Below are positions 1 to 7,633 of a stretch of 9,333 bases of DNA, piece by piece; within the stretch, counting starts at the first letter, position 1, and every line of letters starts with the position of its first letter. Where the stretch lies: contig USCP01000062.1 of assembly GCA_900553245.1 (NCBI GenBank), positions 1 through 9,333 on the forward strand, read 5' to 3'. The translations under genes and the position numbers were made by a program. The notes under the pieces are model-generated. The model saw only the letters and a list, made by a program, of their open reading frames with translations, was not told the origin of the DNA and made no database searches. The stretch comes from an uncultured Peptococcaceae bacterium (GTDB taxonomy: Bacteria; Bacillota; Peptococcia; Peptococcales; Peptococcaceae).

Positions 1-137
1 TTAGTAAGTGATTAATTCTTTATTGATATTCGCTTGACATTACACCGCTGGTCTTATCTATTATTACATTTAAACGCTTTAATCAACCGCCACTCCCACC
101 ACACATTTTCCCCCTATATTTCTATCAAAGTAAAAGT
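1..137. other. Intergenic DNA at the left edge, no gene seen
   Basis: No coding frame is supported here. There is a TTGACA at 34-39 on the plus strand with weak -10-like partners (TCTATT at 17 bases, TATTAT at 19 bases), but it would point into the 3' end of the convergent surface protein gene, so it is not called as a promoter. The stretch is AT-rich and probably separates the surface protein gene from a neighbour outside the window. Confidence 0.5.
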
Positions 138-147
138 TCAACTTTTA
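131..147 (-). other. Small AT-rich hairpin over the stop codon of the SLH protein gene
   Basis: A 7-bp perfect inverted repeat (TAAAAGT / ACTTTTA) surrounds a 3-base loop, which on the coding strand is the TGA stop codon itself. The bases that follow (CTTTG...) are not a U-run and the stem has a single G-C pair, so it would be a weak terminator at best. No better terminator for the surface protein gene is visible in bases 1-137, so its transcript may end beyond the left edge. Confidence 0.25.
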
Positions 148-3100
148 ACAGTTTCACAATAACGTTGTATTACTGCAGCAATTTGTACGCGCGTTGCTGT
201 GACTTGTGGAGCCATGGTGTTTTCACTTACACCACTTAAAAGCCCCACGGCCTTCGCCCAACTGAGAGCATCATAGGACCAGCTATTTGGATTGATGTCG
301 GTATAGCTGCTGATGTCCGCTCTCACTGAGGTGTCTACCCCTGTAGCTTCGGCGTACTTCATAAAGAGCGCTGCCATTTGTTCACGACTGAGTCCGGTTT
401 GAGGACGGAAGGTGCCATCTTCAAAGCCTGCGGTAATACCGTTTTCCGCTGCCCATGCCACAGCGTTGGCATAGTAAGCATTGCTTGGAACATCGCTAAA
501 GTCTGTACCGTTTGTGGCTTGTGGTTCCCCTGCCATGCGCCAGAGCATAGTCACGAGTTGCCCACGGTCGGTGGTGACGTTTGCACCAAAGTTGTTTGGT
601 GCAAGACCGACCATTAAGCCATTTTCATAAACATAGCGCACCGCATCGTGGTACCATGCACCTTTCGGCACATCAATGAATGGATTGTTCCAATTGTCAC
701 TAGGCGGCAATTCCGGAAGTGGAATCTTTTTATAAACTACTTCAATAACAACTTGCGTATCCGGTTGCGTAAATACATATTCTCCTTCCGTTCTTTTTGA
801 AATTTTCACATCACGATTTCTCGCATCAGTTACAACAACCTCTTCTACTAAATATCCTTTATTTGGAACAATATTAACTATTATCTTTTGACCAACTTCC
901 GGCACCGATGGTGTTATATGAATTTTCCCATTAATGTTTGGTGTAATAATTGGTGACAAATCATTCTCTTTACCATAAGTCACTTCAACAGTGACCTGTG
1001 TCTCAGGCTGTTTAAAGCTGTACACTAACGAACTTTCTTCTTTTAAAAAAACTTCATCACCGTTTCGCTCTTTTACAACAACTTTCTTTACCACACTACC
1101 ATTATGTGGTTTTAAATAAATTTTGACTCTTTCTCCCACTGTAGGTACCATCGGAGTCACAGTAGTTACTCCACCTCCCAAATCTCGTATAATAGGTTTC
1201 AAACTAGCAACAGTCACATCAAGTGCCAAACTGTTCGAAGAAGGCTGATAAGTATCATTACCTAAATATTTTACATAAAATGAATATTTCTCCCCCGATT
1301 GCAGATTATAGAACTCCGGATGGTCTTGCCACCTAATACTTCCATTCTCTTTTATTCCGTATTGCACATCAGTGCCATATGGACTTTCCACATATGCTAA
1401 TACCACATTATTTCCAAAAATATTTTCAATAGTAGGAGCCGGTGGCTGTTTTTGAATTTTCAAGTTGTCTGTTTGAATAATAGTTGGTCCACTTATAGCT
1501 GATTCATAAAATCCATTTCCCATTGGATATTTTGTATAAAAACTATATGATTTATTTGCTTCTAGATAGTAAAAGCTATTTGACTTTTGCCATTTAATAT
1601 TTCCATCTTGTTCTTTTATGCCATATTCTGCCTCTACACCACTCTGAGCACTATTAGGAATAGTTTTGAGAGTAATACTATTCTTTGTTTTACTATCAAC
1701 TACAGGTACAGGTGGTGCAACTTGCTTTCCTAAACCTAGTCTAATAACTTGAGAAGTTTGGGCACCTAACTGATTGTCAGCAGATTCATAATTCGCAGTA
1801 AGCGTGTAACTTCTACCAACAGTCCACTCAGGACTATTAAGTTCTATTGGAAAAATAGCAACACCATTACGAACTGGCACTCTACCAATAAATTTTCCAT
1901 CTTTTTCAAATGCCACTTTACCATCTGTAACATTTCCACCACTAGCTTTTTTCAACCTTACAGTTAAATTAATAGTATCTCCTAATCTTCCATCAATAAT
2001 CGGTTCAAATGTCATATTCAGAGTTTCTCTCAACTTATTTTGAATTGTTGAATCAATTGAACCAATTTCACCAACATAATAATCTCCTCTACCATCAATA
2101 ATTCCTGGACCATTAAGTTTACCGTACACATTAAGTTTGCCATCTACAGTCAATGTCTTTCCACTAAAGGAAATCGTTTGCTCTTGCGGAATATTGACAG
2201 TCATACCATGTGGAATAGTCATATTCCGTAGTAAAACGTCGCCATAAATAGCCCCTTCGTTATTCTCAGAAATAATCCCATTCCACTGATTCATATCACG
2301 ATGATTCCCAATCTGCTTAGCACCTACAACCGAACCGGATGTAATAGATATCACATCATCATCATCTCCTATCCTTCCGACAGTACTAATCGTGCTAGAA
2401 TCTATCTCAATCGTACTATTATGATTAGGGTCACCAATGCTTAAAATATTCTTATTACTACTGTTTTCATAACTAGCATTTAGCTGACTATCCTTAATAT
2501 TGATACGAGGAGATTCAATTTTATCAAATGAATCTGCATTAGATGAGTCTATTGAAATTGATGAACTTGCTTTTAATGAACCATTTATCACCGAATTTTT
2601 AGCTTGAATATAATCTCCCGTTAACGCTGCGTTTATCTCACTATTAATAATATTTATTGTCCCCTCATTATTAAAATCTGTATCAAATGACACATTAACT
2701 TCGCTGTCAATAATTTCTACTGCATCCAAGAAAACACCTGACCAATTCCAGTGCGTATATTTACTTGCATCACCTAATACTACACCCTTAAGAGTAAGCG
2801 ATGCATTATGTGCATCCCCCCATCCATTTATACTAAAATTCGAACCAATAGTTCCCGGTCCATAAATTGTCAGATGCGTATTGCCCTTTAAGTTATACCA
2901 TCCGCCACTGTTAGTTGTCTGATTTTTTGAAATTCGATGCCCATTGAGATAAATATTCACCTCTCCAGTTACATCATATTGTTTAGCATCTAACACCACA
3001 TCATCTTCCAAAACATAATTTCCGGTAGTAAGATTTCTATTTTGGATTGTAATTGGAATTGCATCCTCAGGAATGGCTGGCGATGATGCACGCTGCTGTG

Positions 3101-3233
3101 TTATTTCTACCTTAGTCGCTTCCCCATCTTCCTCTGCCGGGGCAGCAAAGGCGGCGCCGCTTGGCATGAGGGTAACGAGCATGGCTGCCATGGTGAAGGC
3201 GGCAGTCAGTCGTCTGCTTGCTTTCTTTTTCAT
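138..3233 (-). CDS. Secreted surface protein with beta-helix-like, Ig/FN3-like repeats and three C-terminal SLH domains
   Basis: A 1031-residue exported protein, probably held on the cell wall by its SLH repeats as an adhesin or S-layer-associated protein. Residues 1-30 form a signal peptide (MKKKASRR charged start, hydrophobic core, AFA before residue 31). Residues about 65-390 are rich in short I/V-x-I/V strands and S/N/D turns, like a right-handed beta-helix, and contain an RGD at 382-384 of unknown meaning. Residues about 405-500 look like an Ig-like domain. Two FN3-like repeats follow (about 507-588 and 597-677, each with YGIK and YSFY). Next come two InlB-like repeats (about 685-753 and 768-834, each with TP-x-VP-x-VG and QP-x-TQV). 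Three SLH repeats occupy 850-1031, with TDRGQ, SREQ and TRVQ in place of the usual TRAE motif. The start is supported by AAGGAGG 7 bases upstream. Function beyond anchoring is inferred. Composition is mosaic: GC-rich ends and AT-rich middle. Confidence 0.9.
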   Translation of the reverse strand: MKKKASRRLTAAFTMAAMLVTLMPSGAAFAAPAEEDGEATKVEITQQRASSPAIPEDAIPITIQNRNLTTGNYVLEDDVVLDAKQYDVTGEVNIYLNGHRISKNQTTNSGGWYNLKGNTHLTIYGPGTIGSNFSINGWGDAHNASLTLKGVVLGDASKYTHWNWSGVFLDAVEIIDSEVNVSFDTDFNNEGTINIINSEINAALTGDYIQAKNSVINGSLKASSSISIDSSNADSFDKIESPRINIKDSQLNASYENSSNKNILSIGDPNHNSTIEIDSSTISTVGRIGDDDDVISITSGSVVGAKQIGNHRDMNQWNGIISENNEGAIYGDVLLRNMTIPHGMTVNIPQEQTISFSGKTLTVDGKLNVYGKLNGPGIIDGRGDYYVGEIGSIDSTIQNKLRETLNMTFEPIIDGRLGDTINLTVRLKKASGGNVTDGKVAFEKDGKFIGRVPVRNGVAIFPIELNSPEWTVGRSYTLTANYESADNQLGAQTSQVIRLGLGKQVAPPVPVVDSKTKNSITLKTIPNSAQSGVEAEYGIKEQDGNIKWQKSNSFYYLEANKSYSFYTKYPMGNGFYESAISGPTIIQTDNLKIQKQPPAPTIENIFGNNVVLAYVESPYGTDVQYGIKENGSIRWQDHPEFYNLQSGEKYSFYVKYLGNDTYQPSSNSLALDVTVASLKPIIRDLGGGVTTVTPMVPTVGERVKIYLKPHNGSVVKKVVVKERNGDEVFLKEESSLVYSFKQPETQVTVEVTYGKENDLSPIITPNINGKIHITPSVPEVGQKIIVNIVPNKGYLVEEVVVTDARNRDVKISKRTEGEYVFTQPDTQVVIEVVYKKIPLPELPPSDNWNNPFIDVPKGAWYHDAVRYVYENGLMVGLAPNNFGANVTTDRGQLVTMLWRMAGEPQATNGTDFSDVPSNAYYANAVAWAAENGITAGFEDGTFRPQTGLSREQMAALFMKYAEATGVDTSVRADISSYTDINPNSWSYDALSWAKAVGLLSGVSENTMAPQVTATRVQIAAVIQRYCETVKS

Positions 3234-3240
3234 TCATTCT

Positions 3241-3247
3241 CCTCCTT
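3241..3247 (-). promoter_or_regulatory. Ribosome binding site of the SLH protein gene
   Basis: AAGGAGG lies 7 bases before the ATG at 3233. It is notable because the TAA at 3246-3248, which ends one of the three leader reading frames, overlaps its first two bases. Ribosomes finishing that leader frame would arrive exactly at this site. Confidence 0.85.
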
Positions 3248-3267
3248 ATTCATTCACACACGCACAC

Positions 3268-3319
3268 AAAAAGGGCACGGCGCATTTGTGGTGGGGTCCA
3301 CAAATACACCGTGCCCTTT
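3268..3319 (-). terminator. 22-bp hairpin with U-run in the leader of the SLH gene (attenuator-like)
   Basis: On the minus-strand RNA, bases 3319-3298 pair with 3291-3270 around the loop ACCCCA. The arms are AAAGGGCACGG/CCGTGCCCTTT, then UGU/GCG (U-G, G-C, U-G), then AUUUGUGG/CCACAAAU, so the stem is unbroken only on this strand. On the plus strand the two wobbles become C-A mismatches. Five U's (3272-3268) follow before GUGUG. This is the form of an intrinsic terminator, but it sits just 21 bases before the Shine-Dalgarno of the gene it precedes, and the oxidoreductase operon already has its own terminator. It is therefore more likely an attenuator or an mRNA-stabilising leader hairpin. The U-run is short, so termination strength is uncertain. 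Confidence 0.7.
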
Positions 3320-3346
3320 GGCATGGTTCGCTTTGATTAGGAAATT

Positions 3347-3430
<84 letters not shown>

Positions 3431-3465
3431 GATGCTTGTCAACTCCTTTTCAATCATTCAAGTAT

Positions 3466-3494
3466 ATACTATCAAAACATATCTTGTTTTGCAA
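3466..3494 (-). promoter_or_regulatory. Probable sigma-A promoter for the SLH protein gene
   Basis: On the minus strand, TTGCAA (3489-3494) is followed after 17 bases by TAGTAT (3466-3471), with a TG one base before the -10, giving an extended -10 element. The start would lie near 3459, leaving a leader of about 225 bases that contains the CAAG tract and the hairpin. A second candidate further down is a perfect TTGACA (3437-3442) with CATCAT 17 bases later (3414-3419), which would place the tract at the very start of the transcript. I prefer the first because of the extended -10. A dyad CGTATT-N8-AATACG at 3519-3538 just upstream could be an operator. Confidence 0.5.
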
Positions 3495-3576
3495 CTCGAA
3501 AAAGTCCGCATGGTGTCTCGTATTTTTCCCTTAATACGCGTTCATCTTGCTTGCTACAAGACCCCTTTCATTCCAT

Positions 3577-3612
3577 AAAAAAGCAGTCCTCCGTTTCTTG
3601 GTGGACTGCTTT
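3577..3612 (-). terminator. Intrinsic terminator of the oxidoreductase operon
   Basis: A 10-bp perfect stem (3603-3612 with 3580-3589, AAAGCAGTCC/GGACTGCTTT) has a 13-base loop that can add a CC/GG pair. It is followed on the minus strand by a run of six U's that partly overlaps the stem. It begins 4 bases after the stop codon of the iron-sulfur subunit gene, where an operon end is expected. It cleanly separates that operon from the SLH gene leader. Confidence 0.85.
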
Positions 3613-3616
3613 GCTT

Positions 3617-4402
3617 TTATTCTTCTTCATTCAAGAAAGAGCCAATTTTAATTGGGCGAATCGGTTGACGATAGGTTGGAGCTTTCATGTCGTTGACCGG
3701 TGTCTTGGTCTTTGCGGACAGCTCGCGCATGACTAAGGAAATGCAGGTCTTGCCTTGGCATGGGCCCATGGATACCCGGGTATTGAACTTGATTTGCTTC
3801 AAGGTATCTGCACCATTTTCAATAGCAGCGGCGATTTCTTCGGCGGTCACATCTTCGCAGCGACAGATAATGCTTTCGCCTTGTTCTTCGTGGGTCACTT
3901 CATCGCTAATGAGTTGCTCCTTGGCCTTCATGCTAATGCCGCGCACCACGTGGGTGTATGCTTTCGGTACCACTAAGGTCACAATAGACGTTTTGTTCTT
4001 GGCAGTGAGGACATGCTTCACGGTGACCTTACAAACGGCTTCGCCAATACGATTGACACCGTCTACTACTGTGCCAACTTCCGGTAGTGGAGAATATTCG
4101 TAAGGAATTTTCACAATGGATTCAGTGTCGGAATAACTTTCGTCGATGACAAAGGCTGCCAACCCTGGGCAAACGAGCATGCAGGCGCCACAACCCACAC
4201 AGTGCTCAAAATAGGTTTCGGGCGTGTCTGTAATGGTTGTGAGGGGCTTTACTGCATTAAATTTGCAAGCGGTATAGCAAGGGTTACAAGGAATGTTTTG
4301 GAAACATTCAAAGAGGGCATAGGGGCCTTTTTTGCGGCGTTCTTCACTTGGTAAAATTCCTTGTACCTTGGCTTCTAATTCTTTTAATACTTCAGTGCTC
4401 AT
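3617..4402 (-). CDS. Ferredoxin plus BFD-type [2Fe-2S] subunit of an amino-acid/amine dehydrogenase
   Basis: A 261-residue electron-transfer subunit. Two [4Fe-4S] sites are visible: Cys33, 39, 42, 46 (C-x5-C-x2-C-x3-C) and Cys68, 71, 74, 78 (CVGCGACMLVCPG). Near the C-terminus ICRCEDVT and GPCQGKTC supply Cys180, 182, 215 and 220, the C-x-C / C-x4-C pattern of the BFD-like [2Fe-2S] fold. The tail (YRQPIRPIKIG) resembles the end of opine/sarcosine-oxidase-type alpha subunits. In HcnB/OoxA-like proteins the BFD domain is usually the C-terminal part of the FAD subunit; here it is a separate protein fused to a two-cluster ferredoxin. Its start overlaps the end of the upstream gene by 11 bases, implying translational coupling and a shared complex. 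The physiological electron acceptor is not shown; it may be a ferredoxin, a flavoprotein or the quinone pool. Confidence 0.88.
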   Translation of the reverse strand: MSTEVLKELEAKVQGILPSEERRKKGPYALFECFQNIPCNPCYTACKFNAVKPLTTITDTPETYFEHCVGCGACMLVCPGLAAFVIDESYSDTESIVKIPYEYSPLPEVGTVVDGVNRIGEAVCKVTVKHVLTAKNKTSIVTLVVPKAYTHVVRGISMKAKEQLISDEVTHEEQGESIICRCEDVTAEEIAAAIENGADTLKQIKFNTRVSMGPCQGKTCISLVMRELSAKTKTPVNDMKAPTYRQPIRPIKIGSFLNEEE

Positions 4403-5822
4403 AGTTGACCGGACTCCCTTCTTTGGTTTTTACGATGCCGTTTTTAATCTTGCCACCCTCTGGGCGCAAGGAATCCAATTGCTCGAGGTAATCTTTAAAT
4501 TTCGCATCAAAATCCGGCACGCGGCCAAAATCGTTGGCGGCGGACAAACCTGCGAGTTTCCCAGTAAGCATCGCACTGGAGGCTTCTTCTACCCCACCGG
4601 AATCCCCGGCGGCGTATATGTTTGGCACACTGGTATGACGTGCGTCGTCAATCACCGGCACATAACCACCAAGCTCCGGCACAAATTTCATCTCACAGCC
4701 AGCTTGGAAGAACAGCTCCGGAAGCGGCTGTAAGCCGACCGCCATGCAGATGGCGTCGCACTTGACATCCTGCTCGGTGCCTGGAATCGGTTGAAAATGA
4801 TCGTCCACTTGGCAAATGACCGCGCCTTCAACCTTTTCTTTGCCGTAGGCATATTTGATGGTGTGTTGAGTCATCACCGGCACTTGAGCGCGTCTGAGCT
4901 TATTGGCATGCACTTGATAGCCACCGATCTTTGGCGCTGCTTCAATCACCGCTGCCACATTCACACCGGCCTGCATGAGCTGATAGCTCACAATCAATCC
5001 AATGTTCCCGCCGCCGACCATCAATACATTTTTCGCCGGAATAATCCCTTCCATGTTCATCAAGGTTTGTACCGCACCGGCACCGTATACCCCCGGTAGG
5101 TCATTATTCGGGAACACGAGGTTCTTTTCAAAAGCGCCTGTAGCAACAATGATGCGCTCTGCCTTGACCCCTTCAACGACGCCGTTTTTATCGACCATGA
5201 CAACGCCGTTTTTATAAAAGCCTGCAGCGATAGAATCGGTCCACAAGGTAATTTGCGGCATGGTTTGAATCTTCTCTGCCAAATCAATAGAAATCTGTAC
5301 TCCACGGGTTCCGGCGTTTTGTTTTTCGGAGCCAAAGAACTTGTGGGTTTGCTTGATGAGCTGCCCACCGAGGTCGCTGTTGCGTTCAAGCATCAAAACC
5401 TCTACACCGGCTTCAATCGCCGCACACATTCCGGCAGGACCACCACCGATGACGAGGAGCTCGGTTTTTACCAATTCACGCTCGTTACTGAGCTTGGCTT
5501 CAATGTGAACGTCCACCTCAGGCTTCACATTGCCCACTTGACGTTCAACGGTAATCCCTTCACGAAGTGGTTCTACACAAACTCTCACATTTGGAATCCC
5601 ATTCACCTTCATGAGGCAAGAGGAGCAGTTACCAATTGCACAGAAAAGCCCTCTGTGGCGATGCTTCTTTTCGGAGTCGTGCAAGGAGCGCACACCCGCC
5701 GCATGCAAAGCTGCTGCAATGGTTTCGCCTTCATACCCTTTGAGTTCTTGCCCTTCGTATGTAAAAGTGACTTCACGTCCCTTTTTAAATTCTAAGATTG
5801 GATGTTGTTCAATTCTGGCCAT
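4392..5822 (-). CDS. FAD-dependent oxidoreductase with N-terminal [2Fe-2S] domain (HcnA-HcnB/OoxA-like alpha subunit)
   Basis: A 476-residue flavoprotein subunit of a multi-subunit amine or amino-acid dehydrogenase. The N-terminal 95 residues are a Fer2_4-type ferredoxin with Cys61, 66, 69 and 82 (GLFCAIGNCSSC ... RVCVEP). A first dinucleotide motif, GGGPAG (126-131), should bind FAD. A second Rossmann motif, GGGNIG near residue 264, is followed by normal spacing to its acidic residue. The GGQLIKQTHKFFG stretch and the C-terminal YAAGDSGG motif fit the HcnB/opine oxidase/hydroxyproline dehydrogenase alpha family. I chose the ATG at 5822 because TTTTGGAGG lies 7 bases upstream; a TTG at 5837 lies inside that Shine-Dalgarno. 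Oddity: only 14 residues separate the first GxGxxG from its acidic residue, against about 17 usually, as if three residues were lost from the first helix. The usual C-terminal BFD domain is on the next gene. Confidence 0.9.
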   Translation of the reverse strand: MARIEQHPILEFKKGREVTFTYEGQELKGYEGETIAAALHAAGVRSLHDSEKKHRHRGLFCAIGNCSSCLMKVNGIPNVRVCVEPLREGITVERQVGNVKPEVDVHIEAKLSNERELVKTELLVIGGGPAGMCAAIEAGVEVLMLERNSDLGGQLIKQTHKFFGSEKQNAGTRGVQISIDLAEKIQTMPQITLWTDSIAAGFYKNGVVMVDKNGVVEGVKAERIIVATGAFEKNLVFPNNDLPGVYGAGAVQTLMNMEGIIPAKNVLMVGGGNIGLIVSYQLMQAGVNVAAVIEAAPKIGGYQVHANKLRRAQVPVMTQHTIKYAYGKEKVEGAVICQVDDHFQPIPGTEQDVKCDAICMAVGLQPLPELFFQAGCEMKFVPELGGYVPVIDDARHTSVPNIYAAGDSGGVEEASSAMLTGKLAGLSAANDFGRVPDFDAKFKDYLEQLDSLRPEGGKIKNGIVKTKEGSPVNYEH

Positions 5823-5845
5823 CTTTAACGCCTCCAAAATCTTCT

Positions 5846-7015
5846 TTATTTCTCAAATCTGCTGTACAGATACGGTGCAATTTCATCGGTAATTTTACCA
5901 CCAATAATATAATCACTCATGATATCCCCCATGGCAGGGCCATAACCAATCCCGCCGCCTTCGTGACCGGTTGCCATAATCATGCCTTCCAAACCGTTCA
6001 CCGGCCCCAAAATTGGTCCGCCATCACAATAAGGACGAAGTCCGGCATAGGTGCGGATAATATTAAGGTTTTTCAGGAATGGCACATAATGGGTGGCATA
6101 GTTACAAATGGCACGCAGGATTTCGTAAGATGTGCTCTTGTCATAACCGCTCCATTCGCGATTACTGCCAAACAAGATGTTGCCGTCATGAGTTTGTTCA
6201 AGGAAGAGGTTCACACCCATCTTCATACTTGGATCATCAGAGGTTTCTGCCAATTCCGGATGATATTTCAGTGCCACGTAACGGCAGCACAACAAAATAT
6301 GATTTACCACCGGTGCCACCTGTTCGCAGACAACAATGTTCCCACGGCGAGGTGTCACCGGCACCTCCATGCCTGCCATCTTCCCGATTTCCGGAGAGAA
6401 AACCCCCGCAGCATTAACGACCATCTCACTGTAAATGATGCCCTTAGTGGTAACAACGCCCTTCACTTTGCCGTTTTCCACCAATACGTCTGTGACTGCC
6501 GTGTTGGTCATCACGGTGGCTCCCAAACGTTCGGCTGCCAAGGCATAGCCTAGAGTGACATCCATCGGACTCACCAACGCATCGTCTAAGCAATAGGACA
6601 CCGCACAAATGTCCTTCGACAGGCAAGGTTCAATCTTGCGAGCATCATCACCGCTGATTAAGGAAACGTTAATCCCAGCGCCGACTTGTTGCTTGATGGT
6701 TTCTTCAAAAGTTCCGATGAGGGATGGGTCATCAATCATCACCATACTCCCCATCTTGTTGTAATGGACCTCGCGCCCCAACTCTTGACTTAGGGTTTCA
6801 TACAAGCGGTTGCTCTTTTGCTGAATCTGTTGCATGATTCCCGGCGCCTTGGTGTGAATCATCACCCCACTGTCGCAAGCGCTGGAGGATTCTTCACCAA
6901 TACCGTGGCGTTCCACGAGCACGACATTTTTTACGCCTTTCTTTGCCAAATAATAGGTAATCGCGGTCCCAATAATCCCGCCACCTACCACTACTACATT
7001 TGCGGTCTGACTCAT
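5846..7015 (-). CDS. D-amino-acid-oxidase-fold FAD subunit (HcnC/OoxB/hydroxyproline-dehydrogenase beta-like)
   Basis: A 389-residue FAD protein that likely carries the catalytic site of the complex, oxidising the C-N bond of an amino or imino acid to an imine. The N-terminus has a typical Rossmann FAD site (VVVVGGGIIG, Gly11/13/16, with Glu35 ending strand 2), followed by the EESSSACDSG turn. The C-terminal TYAGLRPYCDGGPILGP (from residue 322) and GHEGGGIGYGP (from residue 350) are the conserved substrate/FAD-closing segments of the DAO superfamily, most like beta subunits of opine oxidase, HCN synthase and D-hydroxyproline dehydrogenase. There is no signal peptide, so it is cytoplasmic. AAGGAAGG precedes the ATG by 10 bases. 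It lies 40 bases after ridA and 23 bases before the alpha-subunit gene. Substrate is unknown: sarcosine, D-proline, hydroxyproline and opines all fit the family. Confidence 0.9.
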   Translation of the reverse strand: MSQTANVVVVGGGIIGTAITYYLAKKGVKNVVLVERHGIGEESSSACDSGVMIHTKAPGIMQQIQQKSNRLYETLSQELGREVHYNKMGSMVMIDDPSLIGTFEETIKQQVGAGINVSLISGDDARKIEPCLSKDICAVSYCLDDALVSPMDVTLGYALAAERLGATVMTNTAVTDVLVENGKVKGVVTTKGIIYSEMVVNAAGVFSPEIGKMAGMEVPVTPRRGNIVVCEQVAPVVNHILLCCRYVALKYHPELAETSDDPSMKMGVNLFLEQTHDGNILFGSNREWSGYDKSTSYEILRAICNYATHYVPFLKNLNIIRTYAGLRPYCDGGPILGPVNGLEGMIMATGHEGGGIGYGPAMGDIMSDYIIGGKITDEIAPYLYSRFEK

Positions 7016-7053
7016 AGCCGTTCAACCTTCCTTCTATTTCTAAACCGATTTCC

Positions 7054-7072
7054 CCTTAGCAGGTTGCTAAGG
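7054..7072 (-). other. Perfect 8-bp hairpin with triloop over the ridA stop codon
   Basis: CCTTAGCA and TGCTAAGG form an 8-bp perfect stem with a 3-base loop; the ridA TAA lies in one arm. No U-run follows (GGAAATCGG), so it is not an intrinsic terminator. Its position between the first and second genes of the operon suggests RNA processing, protection of the upstream message or modest polarity, but this is inferred from position only. Confidence 0.45.
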
Positions 7073-7532
7073 CTTCGTCTTTAAGTTCTACGTCCAATGT
7101 AATTTCCACAGAGGCATCGCCAAAGAGGGAATTGATCCCTACCGCAAAGCGGGCATGTCTGCCGGCATCACCAAAAATCTCTACTAACAAATCGGAAGCA
7201 CCGTTAAGCACCTTCGATTGATTGTGGAAATCATCTTCCGATACAATATAGCCGCTTACTTTGAGCACCTTCGCAATATTGTCAAGACCTCCACATAGTT
7301 CATTGAGTGCTGCCAAGGCATTTAAGGTTGCCAATCGCGCACCTTCGTATCCTTCTTCAATACGGTCATCATTGAGCTTGCCGGTCACCGTCCAGGTGCC
7401 ATTGGCCTTTGGTGTAAAGCCGGAAGAAAATACCATCTTGCCACTGCGAGAAGCAAGCATATAGTTTGCCACAGGCACCACCACCGGCGGTAGCTCAATG
7501 CCTTTTTCCTTTAAAACATCTGCAATACTCAT
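7056..7532 (-). CDS. RidA/YjgF-family imine/enamine deaminase-like protein
   Basis: A 158-residue protein of the longer YjgF subgroup (RidA is about 130 residues). Recognisable segments are PVANYMLASRSGKMVFSSG (about 20-38), GYEGARLATLNALAAL (61-76), KVLNGASDLLVEIFG (107-121) and RHARFAVGINSL (125-136). Arg128 aligns with the conserved arginine that binds the substrate carboxylate in RidA proteins. The family hydrolyses reactive enamine/imine intermediates to keto acids and ammonia, which fits a gene placed first in an operon for an imine-forming dehydrogenase. AGGAGGA ends 8 bases before the ATG, an excellent site. Whether this subgroup member is catalytic or only binds imines cannot be settled from sequence. 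Confidence 0.88.
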   Translation of the reverse strand: MSIADVLKEKGIELPPVVVPVANYMLASRSGKMVFSSGFTPKANGTWTVTGKLNDDRIEEGYEGARLATLNALAALNELCGGLDNIAKVLKVSGYIVSEDDFHNQSKVLNGASDLLVEIFGDAGRHARFAVGINSLFGDASVEITLDVELKDEALATC

Positions 7533-7633
7533 TGAATCATTCCTCCTGACGAGTGTTTTCTTTCAAATATTTTTATTCTTCTTTTTTTCTCTTTATAGTT
7601 CATTTAATGCGTAATATATATTTTTTTCTCGTG

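Noticed and set aside
34..64. TTGACA with TCTATT or TATTAT as a plus-strand promoter near the left edge
   Set aside because: It would fire into the 3' end of the convergent surface gene, the -10 matches are weak at 17 bases and the better one needs 19 bases, and no plus-strand gene follows.
138..3233. The surface protein as a polysaccharide-degrading enzyme because of its beta-helix-like region
   Set aside because: No pectate-lyase or glycosidase catalytic motif can be pointed to; strand-and-turn periodicity alone supports only a structural or adhesive role.
3577..3612. CRISPR-like or tRNA-like structure in the 3234-3616 intergenic region
   Set aside because: The repeats are a plain 4-base microsatellite without spacers, and the two hairpins have terminator form with no cloverleaf or CCA end.
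5253..5795. Long plus-strand frame opposite the FAD/[2Fe-2S] subunit gene, and similar antisense frames at 5798-6553, 4332-4733 and 3687-4103
   Set aside because: They are mirror frames of well-recognised minus-strand genes, lack Shine-Dalgarno sites and show no family motifs.
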